A stretch of DNA of 64,000 bases from Nymphaea colorata (GCF_008831285.2 NC_045149.1:14470629-14534628), one strand, 5' to 3'. Counted from the first letter of the stretch, positions 1 to 11,620 are shown. The notes: generated by a model not told the origin, from the letters alone. Program-made: numbers and translations.

Positions 1-120
1 TCGATTACAATTGCCATCTTCCCCAGTCTCTCAGTCGGTGGAAGAGGAAGAGGAGCAATTTTCAAGTGTGTGTGTGTGCGTGAGACAGAGAGAGAGAGAT
101 AGAATAAATACAACAGGTCT

Positions 121-325
121 CCCTCTTTCTTTAATTTCTAGTTGCTGATTTTATAAGAAAAAATAATCCCTCTTTCTTTAATTTCTAGATGCAGATTTTA
201 TAAGGAAGAATAATACCTCTTTCTTTAATTTCTAGTTGCCGGTTTTATAAGAAAGAATAATCCCTCTTTCTTTAATTTCTAGATGCGGATTTTATACGAA
301 AGAATAATACCTCTTTCTTTAATTT
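121..325. repeat. 47-bp tandem repeat, about 4.3 copies
   Basis: Units start near 121, 168, 215 and 262, with a partial fifth at 309. Each contains ctctttctttaatttctag followed by a gattttataagaaagaataat-like tail. Units alternate between ttgc and atgc after the ctag, so a 94-bp higher-order period is visible. No coding potential. Confidence 0.93.
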
Positions 326-375
326 CCTCCCACCCTCAGCTTTCTTTCATTTCCAGTTGCCTATTTTACAAGAAA

Positions 376-1334
376 GAATGAATGCATTCGAGTGGATCGG
401 AAGTTTAACCCGCCGAGTGCTTAATTTGGGGTGTGGTGAGCACATGTGCTTGAGTGCTTCACATGTGCTAAATAAGTCAGGAAAAGTCCCCCAATCCCAG
501 CACAAGTAGAAGCGTATGCCTCATGGACAGTTTAGTTTTTTTAATTAAAAAAAATAAAATTAAATAAAAATAGTCAAACTTCACACATAGCCCCTAATCA
601 ACCACGTTTGTATCCCTAAATCACCTATTTTCAATCCAAATCACCTGTGAAATTCAACCACCGTTGCTGCACACTATGGAATTGCTAGAGGCTGGAGGCT
701 GGAACTGCGGCTGGTGGAAGTTTGGAGCCATCGCCCAACGTAGAAATCCTTTGCAACTGTAAGTTTCTTTGAATCTCTTTCTCTCCATGGATGATATGTT
801 CCTCTTTGAGTATCTTTCTCTCCATGGCTGGCGCTGACCATGGCCACCCTCTCGCTGCCTCAGCTCTCTGGCGGCTAGAGACACTGTCTGTCGGCATATG
901 TTGCTGAGTGCAAATGGTGAAGAAATTTAACAACGAAAAGAAAATCTGTTTTCCGCCAAACAGCCCCTGCCTTATGGCCAAAATGGTATCTGAATTTGTG
1001 TGGTTTGCAAATTAGTACCGATCTTCATATCTTGGGTGTATTTCCTTCTTCTTTAATCGAGCTCTATCTTTCCTGTATGCGTCGCCCCATTTCCTGTACA
1101 CGTCGCCAAGCATTGGTGGTATTTAAGGGTTTGCATTCGTTGTGTGTTGTTCTTTATTGATATGCTTAGTATTGTAGTTTTATAAATATTATATAATTCA
1201 CAAATTTGTCCGTGAAGATTACGCTTCAATTAAAGCCTTGTCTCATGAGAGGCTCAACTCCTTGCATCGATTTCTGGCCTTTTACAACATTGCTCAAAAC
1301 AACAGTGCTAGGTCTGGTATGTACATAGTATATA
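376..1334. other. No recognisable gene
   Basis: AT-rich intergenic sequence. Short open frames on the minus strand around 654-981 lack any family resemblance, splice context or codon pattern that I recognise, and are treated as chance. Confidence 0.5.

Positions 1335-1394
<60 letters not shown>
1335..1394. repeat. (TG)n(TA)n microsatellite
   Basis: A short TG run passes into about 25 TA dinucleotides. A second, shorter TA run lies at 1599-1626. Confidence 0.98.
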
Positions 1395-1395
<1 letters not shown>

Positions 1396-1399
1396 CCCC

Positions 1400-1592
1400 T
1401 ATACCGTAACATAATATGGTTATATTTAGGTCCTACCATACAATATGCACCAATAATGTTCATGAACGTATGTGCCGTAAATAACTAACCGGTTACATAT
1501 ATATACTTAGTAGTGTAACCGATGGACTAGAAAACGTACTATACATGTACTCTATCATATTATTAACAAGGATACTGACAATAAGCAGTATC

Positions 1593-1629
<37 letters not shown>

Positions 1630-2433
1630 CATATGATCTTTAGACTGATAGGTTCTCTGAGGATACAGGCACAGTATAAGCTTACACTACCCTCTAATCA
1701 TAATCTGTCAACCTCATTGGGGATTGATCACAAACTATACCTTTCACCCTTCGCAATGTTTATTTTCCAGACTAATTAATATATTATATACATATAATAT
1801 ATTACATGTATAGTAATACGCATTATAACATGTATAGTATTATGTACATATATACAACACATTATAGAGGTGATATACCCTTTGTTTGTCACATTAACTA
1901 CACAACCACTTGTAGAGTTAGACCCTATAAGTGGCTAATAACACCACTTACAGTACTGCACATAGCTTACACTATAGTGGGGGTTATATGCTTGTCCCAA
2001 TATGTATTATCAACTAGTGTATATGGTTATAGGCAATGACAGCCATATATTATATATATAGCTGGACAATATAGGCTATAAAGAATAATATTATGTATAT
2101 GTGCACAATATGATAGAACATGTATGGGCTAATGGTTACCTCATACATTGGGCTATTACCACACTAAGCGTATTGATAAGTATGTACATTATAGTAGAGT
2201 AGATTATATGTACGAGTAATCTATTCTACTATATACATATATTATGATAGTGTAATCTGCCCAACTGTTTACAAGGTTATATGCATCTAATAGTATATGT
2301 TCCCAGTATATTCGGTCAGACCCGTATACAGGCACTACGTACCATGGTTATGACTGTGTATATATATTACACTATTATGTTGGTCCCTATACACAATAGT
2401 AACCATGTACATAGTTAATAGAGGCTATCAGGT
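1400..2433. other. AT-rich cryptically simple DNA
   Basis: Rich in TATA, TAGT, ACAT and GTAT steps with many near-alternating purine/pyrimidine runs. It looks like a long-degenerated microsatellite field. The open frame at 1806-2039 is a by-product of this composition and encodes nothing I recognise. Confidence 0.6.
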
Positions 2434-2926
2434 AGTCACTAGCCCCGCCTTCGGCATCCCCCTCCATGCGGTGAAGGTAACGACTTCAGGCATGGCGAGC
2501 TCCCAGTGTGAAGGGCGGTGTGTACAAGCTATGTCACACGGACTCTTCAAAAAAGGGGCCACACCCGTGTCGATACGACGCTGGTGCTGGTGCAGCTCCG
2601 ACACGCACCACAACCACATCCTTTTTTATGCAAGTTCAAAATATTTTTCACTTTTTTTTCTTCTCCCTGTCCCTTTCTTTCTTTGTGTATAGTAATAAAA
2701 GTAAAAAGAAAGTATGGATTAAGCTAAGAAACAAGCTACAATTATATATATTATGAATACATACATCTATATATATATACACCCTTGCCGCACCCTCGCA
2801 CCCAAATTTTTTGGGATACATCGCACCGGCACTCGCATCCACACCTGCACCGGCACCCTGCACTCATGTGACATGTTGTACAAGGCCCGGGAATGAATTC
2901 ACCGCTGTATGGCTGACCAGCGATTA
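2434..2926 (-). pseudogene. Plastid 16S rRNA 3'-end fragment (nuclear plastid insertion), split by a transposon
   Basis: On the minus strand 2926-2885 followed by 2528-2434 reads as the conserved 3' domain of chloroplast 16S rRNA: GGTCAGCCATAC, the universal CTTGTACACACCGCCC-type block, then AAGTCGTTACC and GATGCCGAAGGC. The plastid version is indicated by GTGAATTC and CCCGGGCC followed by TTGTACACACC; the plant mitochondrial 18S differs here. Only about 140 bp of rDNA remain, several bases have changed, and a 348-bp element interrupts it, so it cannot give a functional rRNA. It marks an old organelle-to-nucleus transfer. Confidence 0.92.
2529..2876 (+). mobile_element. Non-autonomous hAT-like MITE with exact 8-bp target duplication
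   Basis: The element splits the plastid 16S fragment. The 8 bp tgtacaag occur at 2521-2528 and again at 2877-2884, and removing one copy plus the element rebuilds the 16S sequence. Ends are CTATGTCACAC and GTGACATGT, imperfect inverted repeats. The 8-bp duplication is the hAT superfamily signature. Subterminal regions are rich in GGTGC/GCACC-type motifs. It encodes no transposase. Related copies start at 4611 and span 19892-21249. Confidence 0.88.
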
Positions 2927-2929
2927 TAG

Positions 2930-3247
2930 GTTTATGCAGGCAAGTCCCCATTCATAATTGGGCGCGGGATAATGGAAATCATAAAAATAATGTCGGGCCT
3001 TGCACATTTACTATAAGTTAACACTCACACAATTAGTCAAGAACTGGTTCCTCCCTTATGTTTCTAAACAAATTGCTTCTCAAGGATTCGTTATAATTTG
3101 ATTTACATAACTAAACAAAAAAGGCTTTTGATTAAATAACAAAACCATCTCCTTATCCGGAGTACATCGCTAGCCTAAACCTAAACCAAAGGTTGACACA
3201 CAATGGAAAGATAATATGTATAAGCAAAAGAATAGCTAGATACTGAC
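2930..3247. other. No recognisable gene
   Basis: Intergenic or intronic sequence directly downstream, in gene direction, of the callose-synthase-like exon. No further exon of that family is recognisable here. Confidence 0.4.
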
Positions 3248-3345
3248 AAATTAGTGATATAGTCTTCCTCCCGCGAGGTTTTCACAATCTCATTCCAAAA
3301 TGAAGCAAACTTGGCAGCATATGCCTTGTCTCTCAGAATATAGTC
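3248..3345 (-). pseudogene. Isolated callose synthase (glucan synthase-like) exon
   Basis: Read on the minus strand, a 98-nt open exon follows an acceptor-like TTTGGTGTAG and ends at a possible GTCAGT donor. It encodes the block FWNEIV..SREEDYITNL, which corresponds to the conserved FWNEI...REED segment between the N-terminal part and the glucan-synthase domain of plant callose synthases (about 1,900 residues, plasma membrane, UDP-glucose to beta-1,3-glucan). I found no flanking exons of this 40-plus-exon gene within several kilobases on either side, so this is most likely an orphan exon from a decayed or transposed copy. Recognition rests on one short but highly characteristic motif. Confidence 0.72.
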
Positions 3346-3349
3346 CTAC

Positions 3350-4460
3350 ACCAAATATCATTAGCCATTAACTATAAAATTGAAACTAGAATGAAAAGAA
3401 GAATGAATCACCTGAAAATATGCCGATTTAAAGAATCACTTGCCATCGCCCATGGATGTTCCATTCAGATACATCATTTATAATAATGCAAGGATAAATA
3501 AAAATCCTACTGCATGGAATATGTGCATGTGATGAAACCAACACATATACAAATCACAGTAAACAACATGCATATTCAGATACATGAATCAAAATTGATG
3601 CAACTGTAAAGCCTGAGGTGGCCATTGTGTACAAATGGCTACTAGATACTGTGTCACAGATCACAAGCCTTCCAGTTAAAATGATATACAGCCAAACACA
3701 TTAGGTGGAATCCAGGCAGTAGACTATGTGATTTTAGGTGCTACAGAAAACACAAAAGAGAGGTCATGATTCAAATGTTAAAAACTTAAAATCATCAAGA
3801 AACTTTCATTTCTGCCTGGACAGCATAACACATATCAGAATTGTAGACCACCTGCATCAAACACCAACAATTCTACAACTGAAAGATATAAACCCAGAGA
3901 ATAGTAGATGACAGATAAATCATAAAAAAAGAAGAGGGTAAGGTAAAGTTCCTTGTCTTCAGTTAGGTGAGACTCGATTTTCCTGAAATCAGATTCAGGT
4001 AATGACTCTGATCCAATCAGGTGACAAATAATTCACCAAAAATTCATAGAGAGAAACTCAAACGCATGTGCCCAACACTTACAATACATAAACACATGAA
4101 AGGGCATGTTTAACACCCGTACAACCTTCATAAGGTACATATCATATTAGTATTTCATATATGCAAGCATGGCCTATATTTAATTAAATTTCAAGGTGGG
4201 TCCACACATGATATCCTGAAAGACATGGACAGTTTAAAATGAAAAAAAGAGAACCTGCACCCAGAAATCCGACTCTACTCTGAATTTATGTAAGTATAAT
4301 ATGTAATCATCTTTTCCATATTTCGCAAATCCAAGATCCATTCCAGAGCTCACCTATATATTTCCCTACCAACTCATGTTACACATGTGCGGATGGGGCC
4401 ACCAATCCAGAGCATTGTCAATAGAATTGGGTGCGGGTACAGGTCAGTGCATATATGTAT
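3350..4460. other. No recognisable gene
   Basis: AT-rich sequence without a conserved exon that I can identify. A GC-richer patch near 4390-4440 (ggatggggcc, gggtgcgggtac) resembles the subterminal part of the hAT family nearby and may be a relic. Confidence 0.4.
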
Positions 4461-4461
4461 G

Positions 4462-4467
<6 letters not shown>

Positions 4468-4505
<38 letters not shown>
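4468..4505. repeat. (TA)n microsatellite
   Basis: About 19 uninterrupted TA dinucleotides flanked by gtatgtat and acatacat. A further interrupted TA run lies at 4825-4858 inside the second hAT copy. Confidence 0.97.
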
Positions 4506-4509
<4 letters not shown>

Positions 4510-4610
4510 CATATATCCTATTATACTCCCATTTATATATAGGCTTGTAGCTTACCTCACAGCTATGTGAGGAAGGAAATTTTATTTTCAAAAGAGAGAT
4601 TAATTAGATG

Positions 4611-4890
4611 CTATGTCACACAGACTCTTCAAAAATGAGGCCGCACCCATGTCAACACGACGCTGGTGCTAGTCCTGGTGCAGCTCCAATACGCACCCCA
4701 ACCATGTCCTTTCTTATGCAAGTTCAAAATATTTTCCATTTTTTTTGTCTCCCTGCTTCTTTCTTTATGTATAGTAATAAAAGTAAAAAGAAAAGACAGA
4801 TTAAGCTAAGAAACAATATAAAATTATATATATATATATAATAAATATATTATATATATACAATTATACACCCTCGCCGCACCCTTGCCG
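4611..4890 (+). mobile_element. Second hAT-like MITE copy, right end degraded
   Basis: It begins CTATGTCACACAGACTCTTC and matches the 2529-2876 element through its left subterminal region, the tttcttatgcaagttcaaa segment, the agtaataaaagtaaaaagaaa segment and the terminal accctcgccgcaccc motif. The last 80 or so bases of the reference copy, including the right terminal repeat, are missing. A weak duplication (attagatg left, attaacatg right) may remain. Confidence 0.82.
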
Positions 4891-4894
4891 ATTA

Positions 4895-5667
4895 ACATGT
4901 ATTCTCTTTTAATTGTATTTAGCCACACAGATATATGGGGAAAAGAAATTTAAGTTTCCAAAACAGAAATTATTTACGTAGTCTAAGGCTCTCCAAAACC
5001 TAACAAAAGCTTAGAAGCTGATGTTCCCTTCAAAGCCAAAAAAGGTTTCAAGTACACAGCCAACAAAATTTCAGCGAGCTTAAGGCACAACCCCATCTCC
5101 ACACTTAAGCAACCCAAGCTAGCGCTTTAAAAACATAACACGTGTACAGACACTCCAAAATCTGCTACACCACATGATATCATGAACCATACCTCAATGT
5201 AGCATGGCCAAGCCCTTAGCACCAGGCCATGCCAACCTGCTAAGTCGCTAACTTGCTATCAAATGGCTATTCCATCATTGGCCCAATTCAACATCTGATG
5301 TCCACCCCATTATTCCAAGTCTTTGCCAACTGCCTTCACGCTTGGCCTTCTCATGGGTGTTGCGGGTGCTACATTCTCAAGTGCCTCAGTGTATGTCACT
5401 AGAGAACTAGACGAAGCCGAGGCAATGAGTAGACCCTAGAGCTTAGGCATGCCTAGGCTGGACTAAGCGCTCTAAATAAAAAATAAATAAATAATAAAAA
5501 TGTAAAAGCTAATAAAATGCAACCAAAATATTATTATATACAGTCACATATATAAACATATACATGATTATATACAGTCACAGAAAGACTGACAAAATAA
5601 TACAAAACTAAAGATCGTCAAATAATACAAAATTTATTCATATAAATACACATACAATAACATCAGG

Positions 5668-5671
<4 letters not shown>
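4895..5671. other. No recognisable gene
   Basis: Intergenic. Contains a patch near 5380-5470 rich in GCCTAGG/CTAAGCGC-type words similar to one at 45.1-45.35 kb, probably a small degenerate MITE. Confidence 0.4.

Positions 5672-5709
<38 letters not shown>
5672..5709. repeat. (CT)19 microsatellite
   Basis: Uninterrupted CT dinucleotides. Confidence 0.98.
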
Positions 5710-5713
<4 letters not shown>

Positions 5714-5824
5714 GTTGGTCCACCAAAGCTATTGTGATAGACATCAAAGCTGTTTGCTTGTGATTGTGTCTCACAAAAGGATATATAATTTAGTGGAAGA
5801 GTTGAAAGGGGAGAGGAAACAGAC

Positions 5825-6232
5825 ATTGGCCACTGACAAGGCATTGAAAAAGGAAAACCAAGAACCTAAGACAATAAAGCACCTAAACAACCCATGTCAC
5901 AATGAAAGTGGAAACTAAACATGACACTATGCAGGAAACCATTAAAGCAGAAAACAATTGCCCAACTCAACAAAACTAAATAATCAAACTAAATCAAAAT
6001 CGGATCCTATTGAATACAGATCAAACCAATGACCTTAACCGCTAGACATGTGCAGTAGCTAACTAAAGGATCTATTCAACTAACCTGACACTAACGTGAT
6101 TCAAGAGAAACTGAGCATTATCCTCGTCTAAAACCATGAAGGACCTGATGACATAAAACCCAAAACCCAAGCAACTTCGACAAATAGAACCTTTCAAAAA
6201 TTGATTGGTCCTTTTGAAAAGAGATAAGTATA
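5825..6232 (+). repeat. Dispersed repeat A, partial copy
   Basis: Shares long matches with 26535-26990, for example cacctaaacaaccca, ggatctattcaactaacctg, aaaaccatgaaggacc and actggtccttttgaaaagag. The copy is cut off on the right by the AT-rich tract. The larger copies are at 26.5-28.4 kb and, inverted, 54.1-55.6 kb. Confidence 0.85.
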
Positions 6233-6235
6233 TAT

Positions 6236-7050
6236 GCATATTACACATATTTGTACATGTATATATATATATATATATGTAGGCATATATAGTGCATACT
6301 GCATAGTACATATATGTCATATGTATGCATACTATATAGTATAGTATACGTGTGTATATGTGTGTACATAATACATTTATGTATGTTATATGTACATATA
6401 GCATATACATATATAATATATATGTATATATACAATATACTACTTACTTTATATGTATATATAATATATAAAATATTTACATATTCATAAACATATACAC
6501 ATATATAGTATATATTACTATATATTATATATACAACTATATACATATAACATTATATAAATAATATGTGATTATGTAACATATGATATGTTATACGTAT
6601 TATGTTATATATAATATATATTATAACATACATGTATATAACATATTTGTTATACGTATAACTTGTTATATGTATTAGATATGTAACATATATAATACAT
6701 ATATAATATATATAGTATATATGTAGCGTACATATAACATACTATGTATATGTGTTGTATGAAATATCTATAACATATACAAATATGTATTGTGTAATAT
6801 TATTCATATACGTATATACAATATAACATGTATAACATATGTAATATATATGTACTACATATTATATATGTATAATATATAATATACATATATATATATA
6901 TATATTATACATACATATATGTATAATACATATGCTATTTATATAATATATTATGTATAATATATTGAGTAACGTGTATATATGTGTATAACATATGATT
7001 TTCTATTCGTATTAAGTATAATATATATACATATTTATATATATGTTATA

Positions 7051-7137
<87 letters not shown>

Positions 7138-7160
7138 TGTGTGTGTGTGTGTGCGTGTGT
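6236..7160. repeat. 0.9-kb alternating purine/pyrimidine AT tract ending in (TA)41(GT)n
   Basis: Nearly all steps are TA, AT, TG, CA, GT or AC. The block runs into about 41 perfect TA repeats (7053-7134) and a GT run (7136-7160). Open frames in this stretch give only Tyr/Ile alternation and are not genes. Confidence 0.92.
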
Positions 7161-7535
7161 ACACATGTGTGTATATAAAGAGAGAGTTCAGTTTTCCAAG
7201 ATTAGCCATGTTTAACATTGTTACTCATGTTAGTGTCTACGCAATATAACTATTTCTTCCATTGACTAGCTAATCATTTTTAAATCTCACTAATTCACCG
7301 CCACGGGTAAGCTATTGTAATGAAGGTTCCGAAGAAAAGCTAGAACATGTGTTCTCACATGTGGTAAAAGGGAAGCATGTTATCTCAATAAAAATCTGAA
7401 AAAATGAAATATAATTTCTACTTGTGACAACAAATTTTTGACATAGTTCCCAAGCACCTTAATTGAACAAAACATACGTGGAAAAAATAGTGATGTTTTT
7501 TAATAATGAATTCATGAGAGATATTATACTAAAAA

Positions 7536-8188
7536 CTTATCTGCTTGACCCTGCAAATATCAGGCAGAAGATTTTCATGCTTTCCATCCTCTTAATCTTA
7601 ATATGCTCCTTTACAACAATGCACCTCCTAGAATCATGTCAAACCTAATTGCTGGAATGCTTACAATTAGCATGAAGGAAAGAAATCCACCGATGAACAG
7701 CACTGCACCTGAAAATCAAGAATTTAAAAATCAAGAATTTATTCCAGAAAAAAATCACAAACCGATAGGTTTGTTTTGAAAAGCAAGCCAGCAAAGAAAG
7801 TATCAGTATCAGTACCATATGGAATTCCAATGAAAAAATCATGAATTTCAGATATTTTTTTCAATTCAGCACCTTCACTAGTAAAAGTTTCCACTTTCCT
7901 TTACTGGCTCTGGAGGGTTCTCTGCTGCAGAAGAAAGATACTCCCTTCCCTCTATGGTGACTTGTTCTGCAACCAAAGATATATATTTCCTACCTTTCTT
8001 TGCTTGTACTTTGACATGCTCAGAGACATCTTCAAAAAGCACCATGGCTTTCTTAGGATACAATTCATACGCTTCCTCTGACAAGTCTTTCATTTTCGCA
8101 GCCTGCTGTTTGTAAGATTCTATTGTGCTCTTCCATGCTTCCTGTGACTCTTCCGACTGATTCTCAAGCTCATTCGTCAATTTTTCCA
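7536..8188 (-). pseudogene. Decayed FAX3-like (Tmem14 family) chloroplast fatty acid exporter gene
   Basis: Two exons are visible on the minus strand. Exon 8188-7816 encodes a charged, coiled-coil-rich region (SEEAYELYPKKAMVL, EGREYLSSAAENPPEPVK) and, in a different frame, SEIHDFFIGIPYG. Intron 7815-7709 has GT...TTTTCAG ends. Exon 7708-7536 encodes AVLFIGGFLSFMLIVSIPAI and LGGALL, i.e. the glycine-rich transmembrane hairpins of Tmem14 proteins; FAX3 has an N-terminal coiled region joined to this domain and acts in the plastid envelope. Lesions: a frame change near 7895, a TAA after LGGALL and two further stops before the GQA motif. Introns are kept, so this is a duplicated, not a processed, copy. 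Upstream transit-peptide exons were not found. Confidence 0.8.
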
Positions 8189-8222
8189 CTTTAAAATCCA
8201 GATAATGGTCCAGAACAAACAA

Positions 8223-8689
8223 TTGTGATCACAAACTCCAAAAGGTTTGGCAAAACATAAAAAGAAATTATATACAACACCAATATGTCATAGCAAAATT
8301 AGGTGGACACCATTTAAAATCATATCATTTCCTTACATATCCTAGCTGAAGCACCTAAATATCCTAAAACATCTAGAAAATTTTCCAGTTACACTCGAAA
8401 TTCCCAAACATATAATATATTCATTTCCCAACTTCACATATCAATCAGTGCTTTCACCCAATATTGTCGAAACTCAAAAGAGTACATTCCAAGTTGTAAA
8501 AGACATTCCTGAGAAACAAAGAGCAATTTTATTTAAGATAATCACTTCTTTGAAGTAACTAGTGTTAAAAGACATATTTCTTGGCCTGTGACATGCACAC
8601 CTCACTCCAACATTCCATAGACGAATAGATGCACTTCCTAATGTAACTCATGTAAAGGGGTCAAACGCCTTCCTGGTTTGTGAAAAAAT
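8223..8689. other. No recognisable gene
   Basis: AT-rich sequence upstream of the FAX3-like relic and beside the retrotransposon edge. Missing 5' exons of the relic would be expected here but none is recognisable. Confidence 0.4.
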
Positions 8690-9465
8690 TATAAAAGGGC
8701 AATGCTCGTGGCCGACCAAAGTCCAAAGCCGACGGCCGTGCCTACCCCCAAGATCACCTTGGACCAACCTTAAGACTCTCCTAGGACAAATCAAATACAA
8801 AGACACTACCCAGTCGGACAGGAACCCCAACTTCAAAATCCCAATAGGTAAGGAATACAAGTGAGGTTAACCCAATCCCAAAAGATAATCCTACTACAAA
8901 ATACTTAGAGATGTGAGGCCAGTACAAGCGTGCACGATACAATGAATAAAACTCTCACAACTCACTCAAGCAAACCATCAAACCAAACCTAATCGAACAA
9001 ACCTCACCCACCCGTAGGAGGCTAAGTTGGCACGAGGTCGTGTCCTTGGCGTGGTGCCTCAGAGGTCCCTCAATGCTCAACAACGACCCAAGGTCGGGCT
9101 AAAAGCAAATGCAAAAGCAAAGAACAAAAACAATGCAACCTCCCACGTGTCTATAGGGTGAAAAAGAGAGTACCGGCCAAGGCTAGCTTGGCGAAATAAT
9201 ATCCAAGGACCACGAGGTGAGATTCCACACTCGGGTAATGCAGCTATACGGTGGAAGAGGGCCGGCTGCAGAAGCATAATCCAAGGTATGAAGAGGACGC
9301 CGGCGGTTAAAGAAGCCTTCTAGATCACCCAGTTGTAGGGACTTTTTGCCGGAAGACGCCTAGGAGCACCACGGGTACTTGCCCGATGAAGTGGGGATCC
9401 GGGTGGAGTTGTCGCCGGAGGGATGCCGGAAAAGTGGCAGCGGCGGCCGGAGATGGCCGGAGACA
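8690..9465 (-). repeat. Partial 3' LTR of the chromovirus
   Basis: Closely matches 13898-14630, including ggccgaccaaagtccaaagc, the caatgaataaaactctcaca stretch and the gccggaaaagtggcagcgg end. It holds a segment of about 40 bp near 9350-9392 that the other LTR lacks. Its upper edge joins integrase coding sequence directly at about 9465, so the 5' part of this LTR is deleted. The lower edge near 8690 is blurred; no target duplication can be recognised. Confidence 0.85.
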
Positions 9466-11620
9466 TTGGTGGGTAGCCATACAGAGCTTCATAGGGTGTC
9501 ATGTTGGTTCAAGAATGTAGGCTGGTGTTATAGGACCACTCAGCCCATGATAGATACTTGACCCATGTGTTGGGCCTCTCTTCTGCGTAACACCTCAGAT
9601 AAGTTTCTAACGTCCAGTTTACAACTTCACTTTGCCCATCCGTTTGGGGATGATGGGCCGTACTGAAATTTATCACCGTACCAGCCATTTTCATGTACTC
9701 CCTCCAAAAAGCACTGAGGAAGATTGAATCATGATCACAGACAATAGTCTGGGGCATACCATGCAGCTTTCCCACATGATCCTGGTAGACACTTGCGACC
9801 AGTGGCCCATGGTAGTTCCTTGGCAGGGCCAGAAAATGACTATACTTTGTTAACCGGTCTACTACGACCAAAACAGCCTCTTTGCCCTCAGCTCGCGGCA
9901 TAGCATCAATGAAATCCATTGACACGTCCTCCCATGGTTTATCTGGTATAGGCAAAGGATTTAAGTGTCCCGGAGGCTTGGTGGCCTCATATTTTTCATG
10001 CTGGCAGGTGGGACACGCCTTTATATAGTTCCTGACGTCTGATTTCAAACCTTCCCACCAAAACTCTACCTTTATATGCCCCATAGTTTTTGCCACTCCC
10101 TTGTGACCAGCAATACTTGAGTCATGAAAATGCTTGAGCAGTTCCTGCTTGGGAGGCGAGTCTTTTGGTACCAACACCCTTTTTTTCTTGCAAAGCACAT
10201 TGCCCCTTAAAGTGTAGTTAGGGATTGACCCTAGATTTTGGTGAAGGGACTGCTTGAGGAGCCTAAGGGTTAAATCTTGGTCCTGCTCTTGTATCAATCT
10301 GTCCCACAAGTCTGTTTCGATTACCGAAAGAGTTCTCAATTGCTCAGGCATACATGACAAAGAATCGGCTGTAGAGTTCTCTATCCCTTTCTTATACTCA
10401 ATTGTGAAGTTGTAGCCAAGTAGCTTGGCCAACCACCTCTGTTGTGTAGGGGTTGAGACTCGCTGTCTCACCATGTACCTCAGGCTACTATGATCCGTTT
10501 TTACCACAAATTTCTGCCCAATCAGATAAGGTCTCCACTTATCAACTGCCAGTACTATCGCCAAAAGCTCCTTCTCATATGTCGAGAATGGTTTGGCCCT
10601 GCCTATCAGGGCCTTGGACATGAAGGCGATAGGATAGCCTTCTTGGCTTAGGACTGCTCTTATGCCTATATCACTGGCATCGGTTTCAATCACAAAGTCT
10701 TTGGAGAAATCTGGTAATGCCAGTACAGGGGCACTCATCATTGCGGCCTTGAGTTTAATGAAGGCCTATCTTGCTTTTTCGGTCCATGTAAATTCTCCCT
10801 TCTTCAACATGTGCATCAAGGGAGAAGCTATCAAGCCATAACCTTGGATGAATGATGATAGTATCCTGTAAGTCCCAAGAATCCCCTCATGCCATGAGGA
10901 TCTTTCGGCAAAGGCCATTGCTCCATGGCTTGAAGCTTTTCTGGGTCGGCTCTTACCCCATCATGAGATACTATGTGCCCTAAATACCCAATAGAGGTCT
11001 GCCCAAAACTACATTTGGACATTTTAGTGAACAGGGTATTCTCCCTCAAGACTTTCAACACAATGCGGAGATGTTCAACATGTTGCTCTATACTCTGACT
11101 GTACACCAAGATGTCATCAAAAAATACTAGCACGAAATCACGGATATACTGACAAAACACGTCATTCATACATCTTTGGAAGGTCGCTGGTGCATTAGTG
11201 AGTCCAAACGGCATGACCGAAAACTCATAATGGCTGTCATGAGTTCGAAATGCCCTTTTAGAGAAGTCCTCTTCATACATCCTGATCTGATGGTACCCTG
11301 ATCTGAGGTCAAGTTTGGAGAAGATGCGAGTTCCAGTTAACTCATCCAAAAGCTCATCAATGACGAGAATGGGGTGCCTATCTTTCACCGTAGCCTCATT
11401 CAAAGCCCGGTAATCTACACAAAACATCCAAGTGTTATCCTTCTTCTTGACTAGAAGGACGGGCGATGAAAAAGGGCTAGAACTAGGTCGTGTGATATTG
11501 CTTTCCCGCATCTCCTTTACTAATTTTCGATTTCAGACTTTTGAGCATACATATCGATATGGGCGAACGTTAACCGGCTCTGTGCCATTGGCCAAGACTA
11601 TCCTGTGGTCATAAGACCGT
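9466..11620 (-). pseudogene. Chromovirus pol: RT, RNase H and integrase, broken
   Basis: RT (11511-10831) shows [13 protein letters not shown] and the catalytic FFDDILVYS. RNase H follows (10741 on) with TDASDIGI, EKELLAIVLA and TDHSSLRYM. Integrase shows an H..H...CPTC zinc-binding part, then the acidic triad in DVSMDFIDAMP, VCDHDSIF and HHPQTDGQSE; DHDSIF replaces the usual DRDSIF. Breaks: TGA at 11533-11535, a frame change near 10852, and TAG at 10766-10768. After TPYEALYGYPP at about 9466 the frame runs into LTR sequence, so the GPY and chromodomain end is gone. A functional copy would be part of a single gag-pol polyprotein. Family assignment is secure. Confidence 0.95.

Noticed and set aside
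2434-2926. 16S rRNA gene
   Set aside because: Only about 140 bp of the 3' domain are present, with substitutions and a transposon inside; no 23S or tRNA neighbours.
6072-7218. Several open frames of 60-112 codons
   Set aside because: They are translations of the alternating TA/TG tract (Tyr-Ile or similar) and lack any protein-like composition.
9379-9561. Plus-strand open frame
   Set aside because: Antisense to the integrase-LTR joint; no independent coding evidence.
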